64,000 bases of DNA. It comes from Faecalibacterium sp. I4-1-79. GTDB taxonomy: Bacteria; Bacillota; Clostridia; Oscillospirales; Ruminococcaceae. The notes under the pieces are model-generated. The model saw only the letters and a list, made by a program, of their open reading frames with translations. It was not told the origin of the DNA and did not search any database. How positions within the stretch are numbered: position 1 is the first letter of the stretch; each line of letters starts with the position of its first letter. Below, in pieces: positions 1 through 8,595 of the stretch. The translations under genes were made by a program, and so were the position numbers. Location of the stretch: NCBI RefSeq assembly GCF_023347235.1, contig NZ_CP094467.1, positions 1,364,001-1,428,000 on the forward strand, written 5' to 3'.

Positions 1-2
1 TG

Positions 3-896
3 ATCGTGGCTGAGGATATCGAGGGCGAGGCTCTGTCCACCCTGATCGTCAACCGTCTGCGCGGCACCCTGAACGTCGTGGCCGTCAAGGCTCCCGGCTT
101 CGGTGATCGCCGCAAGGAGATGCTGCAGGATATCGCTATCCTGACCGGCGGCACCGTGATCTCCTCTGATCTGGGCTATGAGCTGAAAGACGCTACCGTC
201 CAGATGCTGGGCCATGCCCGTCAGGTGAAGGTGACCAAGGAGAACACCACCATTGTGGGCGGCGCAGGCGACAAGGACGCCATTGCAGCCCGCATTGCTC
301 AGATCCGCAGCCAGATTGAGGCCGCTACCAGCGACTTTGACCGCGAGAAGCTGCAGGAGCGTCTGGCTAAGCTGGCCGGCGGCGTGGCTGTCATCAAGGT
401 CGGTGCTGCTACCGAAGTTGAGATGAAGGACAAGAAGCTGCGCATCGAGGATGCTTTGAACGCTACCAAGGCAGCTGTGCAGGAGGGTGTTGTGGCCGGC
501 GGCGGTACCGCTCCCATCAATGCCATCCCCGCTGTGCGCGCTCTGTGCGACACGCTGGAAGGCGACGAGCGCACCGGTGCCAAGATCGTGCTGAAGGCTC
601 TGGAGGCTCCTCTGCGCCAGATCGCCAAGAACGCCGGTCTGGAGGGCAGTGTCATCATCGACAAGATCGTCTCTGCCAACAAGCCCAACTACGGCTTCGA
701 TGCCCAGAACGAGGTCTTTGTCGAGGATATGATCGCCGCTGGCATCGTGGATCCGACCAAGGTCACCCGTTCCGCTCTGGAGAATGCAGCTTCTGTTGCG
801 GAGATGGTGCTGACCACCGAGAGCCTTGTTGCTGACCTGCCGGAACCCCCGGCTCCCGCTGCACCTGCCGGCGGTGACATGGGCGGCATGTACTAA
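3..896 (+). CDS. groEL: Chaperonin GroEL, C-terminal part (5' end outside window)
   Basis: 60-kDa chaperonin subunit; two stacked heptameric rings fold cytosolic proteins with ATP and GroES. The frame is open from the left edge, so the start lies outside. What is visible covers the end of the apical domain ([18 protein letters not shown], a very conserved GroEL stretch), the intermediate domain (VVAGGG near residue 165 of the fragment) and the equatorial domain, and ends in the glycine/methionine tail GGDMGGMY. The stop is at 894-896. It is a host housekeeping gene and marks the left border of an acquired island. A frame-shifted reading at 545-835 is a shadow of this gene. Identification is secure. 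Confidence 0.97.
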   Translation: MVAEDIEGEALSTLIVNRLRGTLNVVAVKAPGFGDRRKEMLQDIAILTGGTVISSDLGYELKDATVQMLGHARQVKVTKENTTIVGGAGDKDAIAARIAQIRSQIEAATSDFDREKLQERLAKLAGGVAVIKVGAATEVEMKDKKLRIEDALNATKAAVQEGVVAGGGTAPINAIPAVRALCDTLEGDERTGAKIVLKALEAPLRQIAKNAGLEGSVIIDKIVSANKPNYGFDAQNEVFVEDMIAAGIVDPTKVTRSALENAASVAEMVLTTESLVADLPEPPAPAAPAGGDMGGMY

Positions 897-951
897 TAAC
901 TGCCAAAAAAACCGCATGAATCCTTGATTTTTGGAGCGCGCAAAAGCGGAT

Positions 952-980
952 TTACGCCAAACTTACGCCACTTACGCCAA
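952..980 (+). repeat. Three tandem TTACGCCA copies
   Basis: TTACGCCA occurs at 952-959, 963-970 and 972-979, in the gap just after groEL. Such runs resemble the 3' ends of some phage-type integrase genes and their att regions (recollection, not checked). It may be the left attachment remnant of the island. Confidence 0.35.
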
Positions 981-1009
981 AAATCAAAGCGCATGATAGG
1001 GTAACAAAA

Positions 1010-1045
1010 TCGGCACTCGCTGAAAAGCGGGTGCCGATTTTTTGT
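1010..1045 (+). terminator. Rho-independent terminator
   Basis: CGGCACTCGC (1011-1020) pairs with GCGGGTGCCG (1027-1036) around a six-base loop, with one G-T pair, followed by ATTTTTTG. It lies 115 bp after groEL and probably ends groESL transcription or a remnant next to it. Apart from this and the promoter at 1132, I see no gene between 897 and 1248. Confidence 0.8.
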
Positions 1046-1131
1046 GTCTAGGGGATTTGAAGACTCATGAAACCCACTGATGGTTTCTGCGAGCGGCAGA
1101 CTGTCAGTGTTGTGTAATTTGGGAATGGCTA

Positions 1132-1159
1132 TTTACGATAGACAAAAGTGTGCTATAAT
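1132..1159 (+). promoter_or_regulatory. Promoter of the rex-like operon
   Basis: TTTACG (1132-1137), a 16-bp spacer and TATAAT (1154-1159), with TGC directly before the -10 (extended -10). A strong vegetative promoter about 90 bp before the start codon at 1249. Confidence 0.65.
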
Positions 1160-1170
1160 AAGAAAAATGT

Positions 1171-1193
1171 CAGCAAAAATTGAAATTTTGCTG
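1171..1193. promoter_or_regulatory. Inverted repeat just after the promoter
   Basis: CAGCAAAA and its complement TTTTGCTG border 1171-1193, starting 11 bp after the -10. It could be an operator or a 5' untranslated hairpin controlling the operon. There is no U-run, so it is not a plain terminator. Confidence 0.4.
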
Positions 1194-1248
1194 AAAATCC
1201 GATTAGTTGTACCTGAGTTTTGATATTCTATCTAAGGGAGAGAATTCT

Positions 1249-2190
1249 ATGGCAGGGAAAAGCAGAAAGATTTCCTTTTATCTTTTGGTTTTGGAGAAAA
1301 AAGTTCCAATTCAGGGAAGCCGACAAACAAGATTTGTTCCCTTGACAAAAAATGAGATTGAGGAACATTTTAAGAATATATATGATAATAAAATGCAACT
1401 GTTGTCAAATGGAAACAAAGCTATTACGGTGACGCTTTCAAATGGAGCTGACGTTGTTGAAGTTTTGGAATTTTCCAATCACCGTGCATTCGTAAAGGTC
1501 GGTCAACAAAACCCTTCGAACACGGTAGCATTACGTAATCAGACAACCTTGGAAACAGAGGATGTTCCTATGTCTGAAAACCAACTGTTGGAACTGTTCA
1601 CCTATTGCTTTATTGACTTTGCAACAGGAATTATAAGTTATATTAGTATCAGTGGAGCACCAAGGGTTTCAACAATCCGTGCAATGTTTGACCATTATTT
1701 CCTATACACTGAAAATGTAACAACAAAGCTTGCAGCAATCATGACAGATGACATAGCTGCTAAACTTTCTCACAAACATACTATTAGTAAATTGGAAATT
1801 GAAGTCGCTGTTCCAAGCAATCGGATTCTTAGCGATCTAGGAGTGAATCCGGCTGGCTATGATGCACTAATAAATGTACGAACTCGTACAGCAACTTATG
1901 AAGTGATAAGCCACAGAAACAAGAATATGTTTGAGAATGAAAGAGACTTTTTGACGCTGATTGGTGATTTGAAGTCAACCTTGGGTGAAAGATTGCTGAA
2001 GCTTCGTGCTAATGCAAAAGCTGAAAACGAACCGTCACAAACATATGATTTACTTCAGTACAGCTTTACTAAAACTGTGAATTTGGAGAGAGAAAACATT
2101 GAAACGATCGGGGCAGAGGAATTCAAGGAAATTCTTACTGAAATCTACACTCAAAGCAAAGATGAACTGCTAAGGTATTGTCATAGCTGA
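1249..2190 (+). CDS. RexA-like abortive-infection sensor protein (candidate)
   Basis: 313-residue AT-rich protein with no signal peptide or membrane segment. The start at 1249 is chosen because AAGGGAG (1234-1240) precedes it; an upstream in-frame codon at 1207 lacks a ribosome site. By eye its layout follows lambda RexA (279 aa, recalled from memory): beta-rich N-terminal half, a central FIDFATGIISYISISG strand pair where RexA has FLFVEGDTIGFAR, then LEIEVAVPSNRILSDLGV where RexA has VEAKLPVFGDILKVLGA, and a C-terminal helix EIYTQSKDELLRY like RexA's YARMKSDILECF. Lambda RexA is a cytosolic, DNA-binding sensor that triggers RexB. The next gene, 27 bp on, resembles RexB, which is the strongest support. 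Alternative: an uncharacterised family. No search was possible. Confidence 0.55.
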   Translation: MAGKSRKISFYLLVLEKKVPIQGSRQTRFVPLTKNEIEEHFKNIYDNKMQLLSNGNKAITVTLSNGADVVEVLEFSNHRAFVKVGQQNPSNTVALRNQTTLETEDVPMSENQLLELFTYCFIDFATGIISYISISGAPRVSTIRAMFDHYFLYTENVTTKLAAIMTDDIAAKLSHKHTISKLEIEVAVPSNRILSDLGVNPAGYDALINVRTRTATYEVISHRNKNMFENERDFLTLIGDLKSTLGERLLKLRANAKAENEPSQTYDLLQYSFTKTVNLERENIETIGAEEFKEILTEIYTQSKDELLRYCHS

Positions 2191-2217
2191 ATTTTATTCA
2201 AAAAGGGAGGTGAGCGA

Positions 2218-2682
2218 ATGACAACAAAAGCGAAGAATATAGTTAAACTAGGTGGAGCAGTTGTTGTGTCGGCTGGAGTTTCGGCAATCGTTCTTAAATG
2301 CCCTTATTTTAACGTGTTGGATTTTGGAAGTTGTAATAAAGACTTTCATTATAACGTCATTTCTATGTCAGCAACAATAGGCGGATTTCTATTCACAGGC
2401 ATAAGTATTCTGATTTCAACGCTTGAAAAAGAGCGTATTAAACGACTTTGGGATTACAATTATCTTGATAATTTATACCGCGCAGCCTTTATCGGGATAA
2501 CAGCTAATATAACGTCGTTAGTTATTGCTTTAGGAATTATAATTCTAAAGTTCGAAGAAAAAATACAGTGGATTCTTGCAGACGTTGAAATTTCAGCAGT
2601 TATTACGAGCATAGTGTTTTTTATTTGGAGCGTGAAGCAAATGATTTTTGTGATCTCCAGACTTAAAGACAATGATGAGTAG
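2218..2682 (+). CDS. RexB-like four-helix membrane protein (candidate)
   Basis: 154 residues with four hydrophobic segments at about 9-26, 47-67, 88-110 and 124-146. It starts at ATG 2218 behind GGGAGGTGA, 27 bp after the RexA-like gene, so the two are one operon. Lambda RexB is a 144-residue, four-pass inner-membrane ion channel. The match runs beyond size: after helix 2 comes a basic turn and then DYNYLD, where RexB has a similar basic turn and REYGYMT. The protein ends SVKQMIFVISRLKDNDE, where RexB ends in a comparable hydrophobic helix and a short charged tail (comparison from memory). Inferred role: membrane depolarisation after infection. A holin-like or unrelated small membrane protein is the alternative. 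Confidence 0.55.
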   Translation: MTTKAKNIVKLGGAVVVSAGVSAIVLKCPYFNVLDFGSCNKDFHYNVISMSATIGGFLFTGISILISTLEKERIKRLWDYNYLDNLYRAAFIGITANITSLVIALGIIILKFEEKIQWILADVEISAVITSIVFFIWSVKQMIFVISRLKDNDE

Positions 2683-2720
2683 CATAAGTACCTGCAAAAT
2701 TCTTTTGATTTTGGTTTAAA

Positions 2721-2766
2721 TAAGCCGCCCAGCGACCTTACGGTCTCGCTGGGCGGCTTATTTTTT
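2721..2766. terminator. Bidirectional terminator between convergent genes
   Basis: A perfect stem TAAGCCGCCCAGCGA / TCGCTGGGCGGCTTA (2721-2760) is followed by TTTTTTG on the + strand and preceded by TTTAAA, which gives the minus strand an A/T-rich tail. It ends the rex-like operon and overlaps the stop codon of the minus-strand regulator. Confidence 0.85.
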
Positions 2767-3060
2767 GCGTTTCCACAACAGATATTCTTCGTAGCGGTGC
2801 ATCTCGTTCTGTTCTTCTTCGGTCAGGCGCTGGCGCTGGAGGCGGGCTTTGTCGGAGGGATCGTAATCGGACAAACCTAACAGAAAATCAGAAGAAGTAT
2901 GATAGCGTCTGCAAATTGCAACCAGTGTTGAATGGTCAGGAGAACTTTTGTCGTGCTCCCAACTGCGGACAGTAGAAACCGAAACACTAAGAGCTTTTGC
3001 TAACACTTGTTGCTTTTCACCATTCAGCTTTCGTAATTCTGCCAGCCGCTCACCAATCAT
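2758..3060 (-). CDS. XRE-family helix-turn-helix regulator
   Basis: 100-residue DNA-binding protein. An HTH_3 domain fills about residues 1-60 (IGERLAELRK, then SVSTVRSWEHDKSSPD as the recognition region, then FLLGLSDYD). The tail is charged and helical (LTEEEQNEMHRYEEYLLWKRKK). It is divergent from the methylase-helicase operon that starts at 3239, with a 178-bp shared control region carrying repeated sequences. This is the layout of restriction-modification control (C) proteins and phage-type repressors, so it probably controls the RM operon and itself. It converges with the rex-like operon and shares its terminator. Confidence 0.85.
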   Translation of the reverse strand: MIGERLAELRKLNGEKQQVLAKALSVSVSTVRSWEHDKSSPDHSTLVAICRRYHTSSDFLLGLSDYDPSDKARLQRQRLTEEEQNEMHRYEEYLLWKRKK

Positions 3061-3109
3061 CTAGCGCACCACCCTTCTTTGCTTTCAAGTATAGAGAATC
3101 TTATTACTT

Positions 3110-3200
3110 TTGGCAAAAAGCGCCGAAATTCTTGTGAATTGGCCATAAAAGTGATAATATTATTGTTAGTATTGGCAGGAAGCGCTAAGAACATTATCAC
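3110..3200. promoter_or_regulatory. Divergent control region with repeated operators
   Basis: Two direct copies of TTGGCAnnAAGCGC lie at 3110-3123 and 3172-3185, 62 bp apart. GTGATAAT (3151-3158) and ATTATCAC (3193-3200) form an inverted repeat around the second copy. They sit between the minus-strand XRE regulator and the + strand methylase gene and are probable regulator sites. Confidence 0.55.
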
Positions 3201-3238
3201 TTCCGCCACAACGCTAAGGCAAAGCGAGGGAATCCCCG

Positions 3239-5182
3239 TTGGAACAACTGATCGATTTTCACGCACCGGAAGTGCAGGCGGTGCTGGATACACTACTAAA
3301 AGATAAATCCACCGGTAAAAACATCATCTGGGCCACCGACCCGCCGGAAGAACTGCAAACGGTAATGTACGAGCCTGTCACGGATAGGTCGCAGATCACC
3401 ACCCAGCAGCTTGGGCTGACCCACTACGAGGTGGTGCTGCCCCGGATGATGAAGCAGACCGACACCCAGCAGCAGCGCACCCGCAAAAAGGGCGAAGTGT
3501 TCAGCCCCGCATGGGTCTGCAACAAGATGAACAACGCACTGGATGCTGACTGGTTCCGTGCGCTGGGGGCAGGGGAGAGCGCCGGGCAGTTCACGGTGGA
3601 ACTGCCCCAAGGCTGGCAGACGGTGGAAACGCCGGTGCAGTTCCCGGCTTGCGGGGGCAAGACCCCGGCATGGGTGCAGTATGTGCAGAGCCGCCGCTTG
3701 GAGGTGACCTGCGGCGAAGCCCCCTTTCTGGCGTCCCGGTACGATGCCGCCACCGGCGAGATGATCCCGGTCGCCCGGCGCATTGGCATTCTGGACCGCA
3801 AGCTGCGTGTGGTAAGCGAGAACGCTGCCACAGAGGACGAGTGGCACAAATATGCCACCCATGCGGTGCAGTCCACCTACGGCTATGAGTATCAGGGAGA
3901 TAATCTTTTGCTGGCGCGGGTCAACCTGCTGCTGACCTATGCAGAGCATCTGCAAGCCCGCTGGCAGCGCAAACCCACAAAAGAAGAGTTACAGCCTATC
4001 GCCACCATCATCAGCTGGAACCTGTGGCAAATGGACGGCTTGCACCTGTCTGTGCCCGGCGGCAAGCCCCAGCCGGAGACAGAACAACTTGACCTCTTCT
4101 CAATGTTTGGCACGGTGGAAGAGCAGACCCCGGCAGTATCGTGCAAAGTGAAAAACTGGCGCAAGGGCAGCCATGGAACCGCCCAGAACTTTGAAACCAT
4201 TCAGGAAGGGAGTACCAGCATGAAGTTTGATTATGTCATCGGAAACCCGCCGTATCAGATAAGTGATGGCGGTGCCGGCGTAAGTGCAACGCCTATCTAT
4301 AATCGTTTTATCGAAGCAATCAAAACTACACATCCCGGCGCAATTTGCTTGATTATTCCTGCAAAATGGTACTCCGGAGGTAAAGGACTAGATAAGTTCA
4401 GAGAGGAAATGCTAGGAGATAGGCATATTTCAACATTGGTTGATTATTCTAATTCGCTAGATGTTTTTCCGAATGTAGATGTTGCAGGTGGCGTTTGCTA
4501 TTTTGTCTGGAAAGAAGCATATAACGGTAAGTGTAAGTATACAAACTATCGTAATGGAAAAGCTGCAACAGCATACAGAGATTTGAATGAGTTTCAAACA
4601 TTTATTCGCTATCCAGTTGCATCCGAAATAGTCAAAAAAGTAAAAGAAGATGGAGAATTAACACTGGATAAAGTGGTTTCCAGCAGAAAACCATTTGGAC
4701 TTGCAACAACAGCAAAGCCAATGAAAACCGGTGACATTACACTACGATACAATGGAGGACGTGGCCCATATAAAAGTACCGAGATAAGGGTAGGAACAGA
4801 AATGATTGACCAATGGAAAATTATCATTTCTCGTCTTACGGCAGAACACGCAGGACAACCAGCCAAGGATGGAAAGTACCGTGTTCTTTCGACGATGGAG
4901 CTTTTGAAGCCGGGTGAAATATGTTCCGAAACGTATCTTGTGGCGGGAGCATTTGATTCAAAAGAAGAAGCAACCAACTATATGGATTACTTAAAGACGC
5001 AATTTGTTCGATTTCTTATCCTACAAATTGCAATGACGCAGCAGTTAAGCAAAGCGTCATTCGCATTTGTTCCTTGTCAGGATTTTACAAGAAAATGGAC
5101 AGACAAACAACTGTTTGAAAAATATGATTTGTCTAGTGAAGAAGTAAACTATATTCAAGGAATGATAAAGGAGATGGCATAA
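3239..5182 (+). CDS. N6-adenine DNA methyltransferase (NPPY), restriction-modification subunit
   Basis: 647 residues. The TTG start at 3239 is supported by GAGGG at 3226-3230 and by the lack of an upstream alternative. It has the gamma-class layout: RKKGEVFSPAWVCNKM near residue 82 (the entry to the SAM domain), LEVTCGEAPFL near 153 (a divergent motif I), then YEYQGDNLLLARVNLLL, and the catalytic motif VIGNPPYQ near 334. The C-terminal half, with PAKWYSGGKGLDKFREEM, is probably the target-recognition region. DNA before about 4200 is GC-rich, but 4300-5180 is much richer in A/T, so the recognition half may have been swapped by recombination. It overlaps the next gene by one base (TAATG), and the two should work as one RM system. 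The exact RM type is uncertain. Confidence 0.88.
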   Translation: MEQLIDFHAPEVQAVLDTLLKDKSTGKNIIWATDPPEELQTVMYEPVTDRSQITTQQLGLTHYEVVLPRMMKQTDTQQQRTRKKGEVFSPAWVCNKMNNALDADWFRALGAGESAGQFTVELPQGWQTVETPVQFPACGGKTPAWVQYVQSRRLEVTCGEAPFLASRYDAATGEMIPVARRIGILDRKLRVVSENAATEDEWHKYATHAVQSTYGYEYQGDNLLLARVNLLLTYAEHLQARWQRKPTKEELQPIATIISWNLWQMDGLHLSVPGGKPQPETEQLDLFSMFGTVEEQTPAVSCKVKNWRKGSHGTAQNFETIQEGSTSMKFDYVIGNPPYQISDGGAGVSATPIYNRFIEAIKTTHPGAICLIIPAKWYSGGKGLDKFREEMLGDRHISTLVDYSNSLDVFPNVDVAGGVCYFVWKEAYNGKCKYTNYRNGKAATAYRDLNEFQTFIRYPVASEIVKKVKEDGELTLDKVVSSRKPFGLATTAKPMKTGDITLRYNGGRGPYKSTEIRVGTEMIDQWKIIISRLTAEHAGQPAKDGKYRVLSTMELLKPGEICSETYLVAGAFDSKEEATNYMDYLKTQFVRFLILQIAMTQQLSKASFAFVPCQDFTRKWTDKQLFEKYDLSSEEVNYIQGMIKEMA

Positions 5183-8100
5183 TGGCTGGCATAACCCTGC
5201 GCACTGCCCGGCAGGTGGTGCCCATGATCTACGCCTATACCACCCCGGAAATTGCCCGGCACAACGGCTGGACGAAGATCGGCTACACCGAGCAGTCGGT
5301 GGACAAACGCCTGAAACAGCAGACCCACACCGCCGATGTGCTGTTCCACGAGGAGTGGCGGGGCAATGCCGTCTACGACGACGGCAGCGGCGAGGTGTTC
5401 ACCGACCACGATTTCCACGCCTACCTCCGCAAGCTGAACGTGGAGAACGACCGCAAAAACGAGTGGTTCCATCTGGATGGACAGCAGTCCCGGCGGTATT
5501 TTCAGGATTTCCGCATGAACCGGGGCCGTGTGCAGCTGGATGCTGCCATCGCCTACACCCTGCGGGAAGAGCAGGCAAAGGCTGTCCGCGACACCAAAAT
5601 CTATTTCCAGAGCCACCCCGGCGGGGAATACCTCTGGAACGCCAAGCCCCGCTTTGGCAAGACCCTTTCCGTCTACGACTTCTGCAAGCAGGTCGATGCA
5701 CAGACGGTGCTTATCGTCACCAATCGCCCTGCCATTGCCAACAGCTGGTACAGCGACTATGTGCGCTTTCTGGGCAGGGAGTCCGGCTATCTGTTCGTAA
5801 GCCATGTGGATGCCCTTGCCGGGCAGCCCCATGTGCTGGACGAGCAGGGCTATCTGGATGCCGCCGCACAGGGCGAGGAACTGTATAAGCGCATTGAGTT
5901 CGTCAGCTTGCAGGACATGAAAGGCTCGAAGTATTTCGGCGGCGAGTACGACAAGCTGCGCCACCTGACCGAGCTGAACTGGGATGTGTTGGTCATCGAC
6001 GAAGCCCACGAGGGCGTGGACACCTACAAGACCGACCTTGCCTTTGACCGCATCCGCCGCAAGTTCACGCTGCACCTGTCCGGCACGCCCTTCAAGGCGC
6101 TGGCGAACGACAAGTTTGCCGGAGATGCCATCTTCAACTGGACCTACGCCGACGAGCAGGCCGCCAAGCGGAACTGGCAGGGTGACCCGGGGCAGCAGAA
6201 CCCCTACGCAAACCTCCCTATGCTCAACCTCTACACCTACCAGATGTCCGAGATCATCCGGGACGAGATCCGTCAGGGCGTGGAGATCGACGGCGAAACG
6301 CAGGAATTTGCCTTTGACCTGAACGAGTTCTTCAAGGTGAAGCCCAGCGGCAGCTTTGAGCACGAAGCTGAGGTGGACTGCTTTCTGGATGCCATGACCA
6401 CCCAGAACAAATTTCCATTTTCCACCCCGGAACTGCGTGCCGAGTTGAAGCACACCTTCTGGCTGCTGAACCGGGTGGACAGTGCCAGAGCGCTGGCGAA
6501 AAAGCTGCAGGCGCACCCGGTATTCCGGGACTATGAGGTGATCCTAGCCGCCGGTGACGGCAAGCTGGATGACACGGACGAGAACCAGAAGAGTTTTGAC
6601 CGGGTAAAAGCCGCCATCGCCCACCACGAAAAGACCATCACCCTGTCGGTGGGGCAGCTGACCACCGGTGTCACCATCCCGGAGTGGTCAGCGGTGCTGA
6701 TGCTCTCCAACCTGAAAAGCCCGGCACTGTATATGCAGGCAGCATTCCGTGCCCAGAACCCCTGCCTTTTCCACGAAAACGGCACCTTCCGCCGCAAAGA
6801 GAACGCCTATGTGTTCGATTTTGACCCTGCCCGCACTCTGCTGATCTACGAGCAGTTCGCCAACGACCTTTCACAGGACACCGCCAGCGGCAAGGGCGAC
6901 ACCGAGGAGCGCAAGGCGCACATCCAGAATCTGCTCAACTTCTTCCCGGTCATCGGCGAGGACGAGGAAGGGGAGATGATCCCGCTGGATGCGGAGAAAG
7001 TCCTCAGCATCCCCCGGAAGATCAAGTCCAAAGAAGTGGTACGGATGGGCTTCCAGAGCAACTTCCTGTTCCAGAACATTTCCAACGTGTTCAGTGCTCC
7101 GCAGGAGGTGCTGGACATTCTGCAAAACTTCCAGCCCATCAGCGAAGCAAAGGCAAAGCCCATCCAGATCACCCCGGACACCGGCGCAGACCTCTCCCTG
7201 AACGACAAGGGCGAGGTGGATTTGGACGAGGGCTACGTCATCGGCAAGGCAGCGGATGTGTTCGGGGAAAAAATTTACGAGAGCACCCCGGCACTGGACA
7301 CCGCCTTGCAAGACCTGACAGATGCTCCGGCTCCTGCCAAAGAAGAGCATCTGGAACCCCTGAAGAAAAGCATCACCAAGGAGATCATCACCCCCATGGT
7401 GGAGCAGGCAAAGCAGGAGTATGGTCGGGACCTGAAGCTGTCTGACCAGAAGCGGTTTGAGAGCGCCGCAAAAGCCAAAATGGATGTGGCGGTGAACAAG
7501 GTGGTGGACAACTACCGCATCGACCAGAGCCAGTTGGAGATCCAGCGCACCCAGCAGCTGCAAAGCTGCACCACCGCCCAGCAGCGCCAGCAGGTGAACC
7601 GGGAGTTTGACGCAAAGCAGCAGCAGAGCACCGCCGCCCTCATGGAGACGTTGCAATCCACCATCCAGCAGACGGCGCAGGAGATACAGCAGACCATCGT
7701 GCGCACCGTGGAGACCAACCAGAAGGAGCAGGAGAAAAAGGGCTACGAGGACACCGTCCGTGACCATCTCCGGGGCTTTTCCCGCACCATCCCGTCCTTC
7801 CTCATGGCCTACGGCGACGAGACTGTGACGCTGGCAAATTTTGACCGGATCATCCCGGACAAGGTCTTTCAGGAGGTCACCAGCATCACGCTGGAACAGT
7901 TCCGCTTTTTGCGGGACGGCGGGCCGTACATCAACCAAGCCACCGGACAGGAGGAGCACTTTGCAGGCCACCTGTTTGATCCGGTGGTGTTTGACGATTC
8001 GGTGAAGGAATTCCTGAACCTGAAGGTCAAGCTGGCGGATTACTTTGACGAGAGCCGCACCGAGGATATCTTCGATTACATCCCGCCCCAGAAAACCAAC

Positions 8101-8490
8101 CAGATCTTTACCCCCAAATGGGTGGTGAAAAAGATGGTAGACCTGCTGGAACAGGAAAATCCCGGCTGCTTCGATGACCCCGGTAAGACCTTCCTGGACC
8201 CCTACATGAAGTCCGGCCTGTACATTACGGAAATCGTCAAGCGCCTTTACCGCAGCGAGAAGATGCGGCAAGCCTTCCCGGACGATAACGCCCGGCTGGA
8301 ACATATCTTTGCCAAGCAGGTCTATGGGCTTGCGCCCACTGAGATCATCTACCGCATTGCCATCAGCTACATTCTGGGCTTTGCAAAGGATCACGGCATC
8401 ACCGCCCACCATATCCGTCAGGCGGATACGCTGGAATTTGCCAAGGCAGGCACCATGGAAAGGGAACTGGATAAGATCTTCAGAGATTGA
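5182..8490 (+). CDS. GIY-YIG nuclease / superfamily 2 helicase / methylase-like fusion protein
   Basis: 1102 residues, translationally coupled to the methylase gene. Domain order: (1) about 13-100, a T5orf172-type GIY-YIG nuclease: YAYTTPEI, WTKIGYTE, an Arg in DKRLKQQ, then EVFTDHDFHAYL and EWFHL. (2) A helicase with PRFGKTL near 154 as Walker A, VLVIDEAHEG near 270, LSGTPFKAL near 297 and a TTGVTIPEW segment near 493. (3) About 730-840, glutamine-rich coiled coil. (4) About 970-1080, a methylase-like fold (FTPKWVVKKMV, FLDPYMKSGLY as motif I) without an NPPY of its own. Inference: the restriction subunit of an ATP-dependent RM system whose catalytic NPPY sits in the partner protein. Confidence 0.85.
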   Translation: MAGITLRTARQVVPMIYAYTTPEIARHNGWTKIGYTEQSVDKRLKQQTHTADVLFHEEWRGNAVYDDGSGEVFTDHDFHAYLRKLNVENDRKNEWFHLDGQQSRRYFQDFRMNRGRVQLDAAIAYTLREEQAKAVRDTKIYFQSHPGGEYLWNAKPRFGKTLSVYDFCKQVDAQTVLIVTNRPAIANSWYSDYVRFLGRESGYLFVSHVDALAGQPHVLDEQGYLDAAAQGEELYKRIEFVSLQDMKGSKYFGGEYDKLRHLTELNWDVLVIDEAHEGVDTYKTDLAFDRIRRKFTLHLSGTPFKALANDKFAGDAIFNWTYADEQAAKRNWQGDPGQQNPYANLPMLNLYTYQMSEIIRDEIRQGVEIDGETQEFAFDLNEFFKVKPSGSFEHEAEVDCFLDAMTTQNKFPFSTPELRAELKHTFWLLNRVDSARALAKKLQAHPVFRDYEVILAAGDGKLDDTDENQKSFDRVKAAIAHHEKTITLSVGQLTTGVTIPEWSAVLMLSNLKSPALYMQAAFRAQNPCLFHENGTFRRKENAYVFDFDPARTLLIYEQFANDLSQDTASGKGDTEERKAHIQNLLNFFPVIGEDEEGEMIPLDAEKVLSIPRKIKSKEVVRMGFQSNFLFQNISNVFSAPQEVLDILQNFQPISEAKAKPIQITPDTGADLSLNDKGEVDLDEGYVIGKAADVFGEKIYESTPALDTALQDLTDAPAPAKEEHLEPLKKSITKEIITPMVEQAKQEYGRDLKLSDQKRFESAAKAKMDVAVNKVVDNYRIDQSQLEIQRTQQLQSCTTAQQRQQVNREFDAKQQQSTAALMETLQSTIQQTAQEIQQTIVRTVETNQKEQEKKGYEDTVRDHLRGFSRTIPSFLMAYGDETVTLANFDRIIPDKVFQEVTSITLEQFRFLRDGGPYINQATGQEEHFAGHLFDPVVFDDSVKEFLNLKVKLADYFDESRTEDIFDYIPPQKTNQIFTPKWVVKKMVDLLEQENPGCFDDPGKTFLDPYMKSGLYITEIVKRLYRSEKMRQAFPDDNARLEHIFAKQVYGLAPTEIIYRIAISYILGFAKDHGITAHHIRQADTLEFAKAGTMERELDKIFRD

Positions 8491-8513
8491 CCAATAGAAT
8501 ACGGCATAAAACC

Positions 8514-8555
8514 AAAGGCGGCTGTCTGCATGGGTGCAGATGGCCGCCTTTTTGC
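8514..8555 (+). terminator. Terminator of the methylase-helicase operon
   Basis: AAAGGCGGC (8514-8522) pairs with GCCGCCTTT near 8543-8551, an inner TCTGCA/TGCAGA extends the stem, and a T-run follows. It lies 24 bp after the helicase stop. Confidence 0.85.
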
Positions 8556-8595
8556 TATGCTTGTTACAAAAACGGACGAATTTGTCAGTTCTCGT

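Noticed and set aside
3079-3306. Small plus-strand frame in the divergent control region.
   Set aside because: It covers the operators and runs out of frame into the methylase gene; no ribosome site.
5155-8412. Long minus-strand open frames opposite the helicase gene (453 and 513 codons).
   Set aside because: Composition is low-complexity Leu/Val/His/Gly typical of the antisense of GC-rich codons. No ribosome sites, no domains, and full overlap with a well-supported gene.
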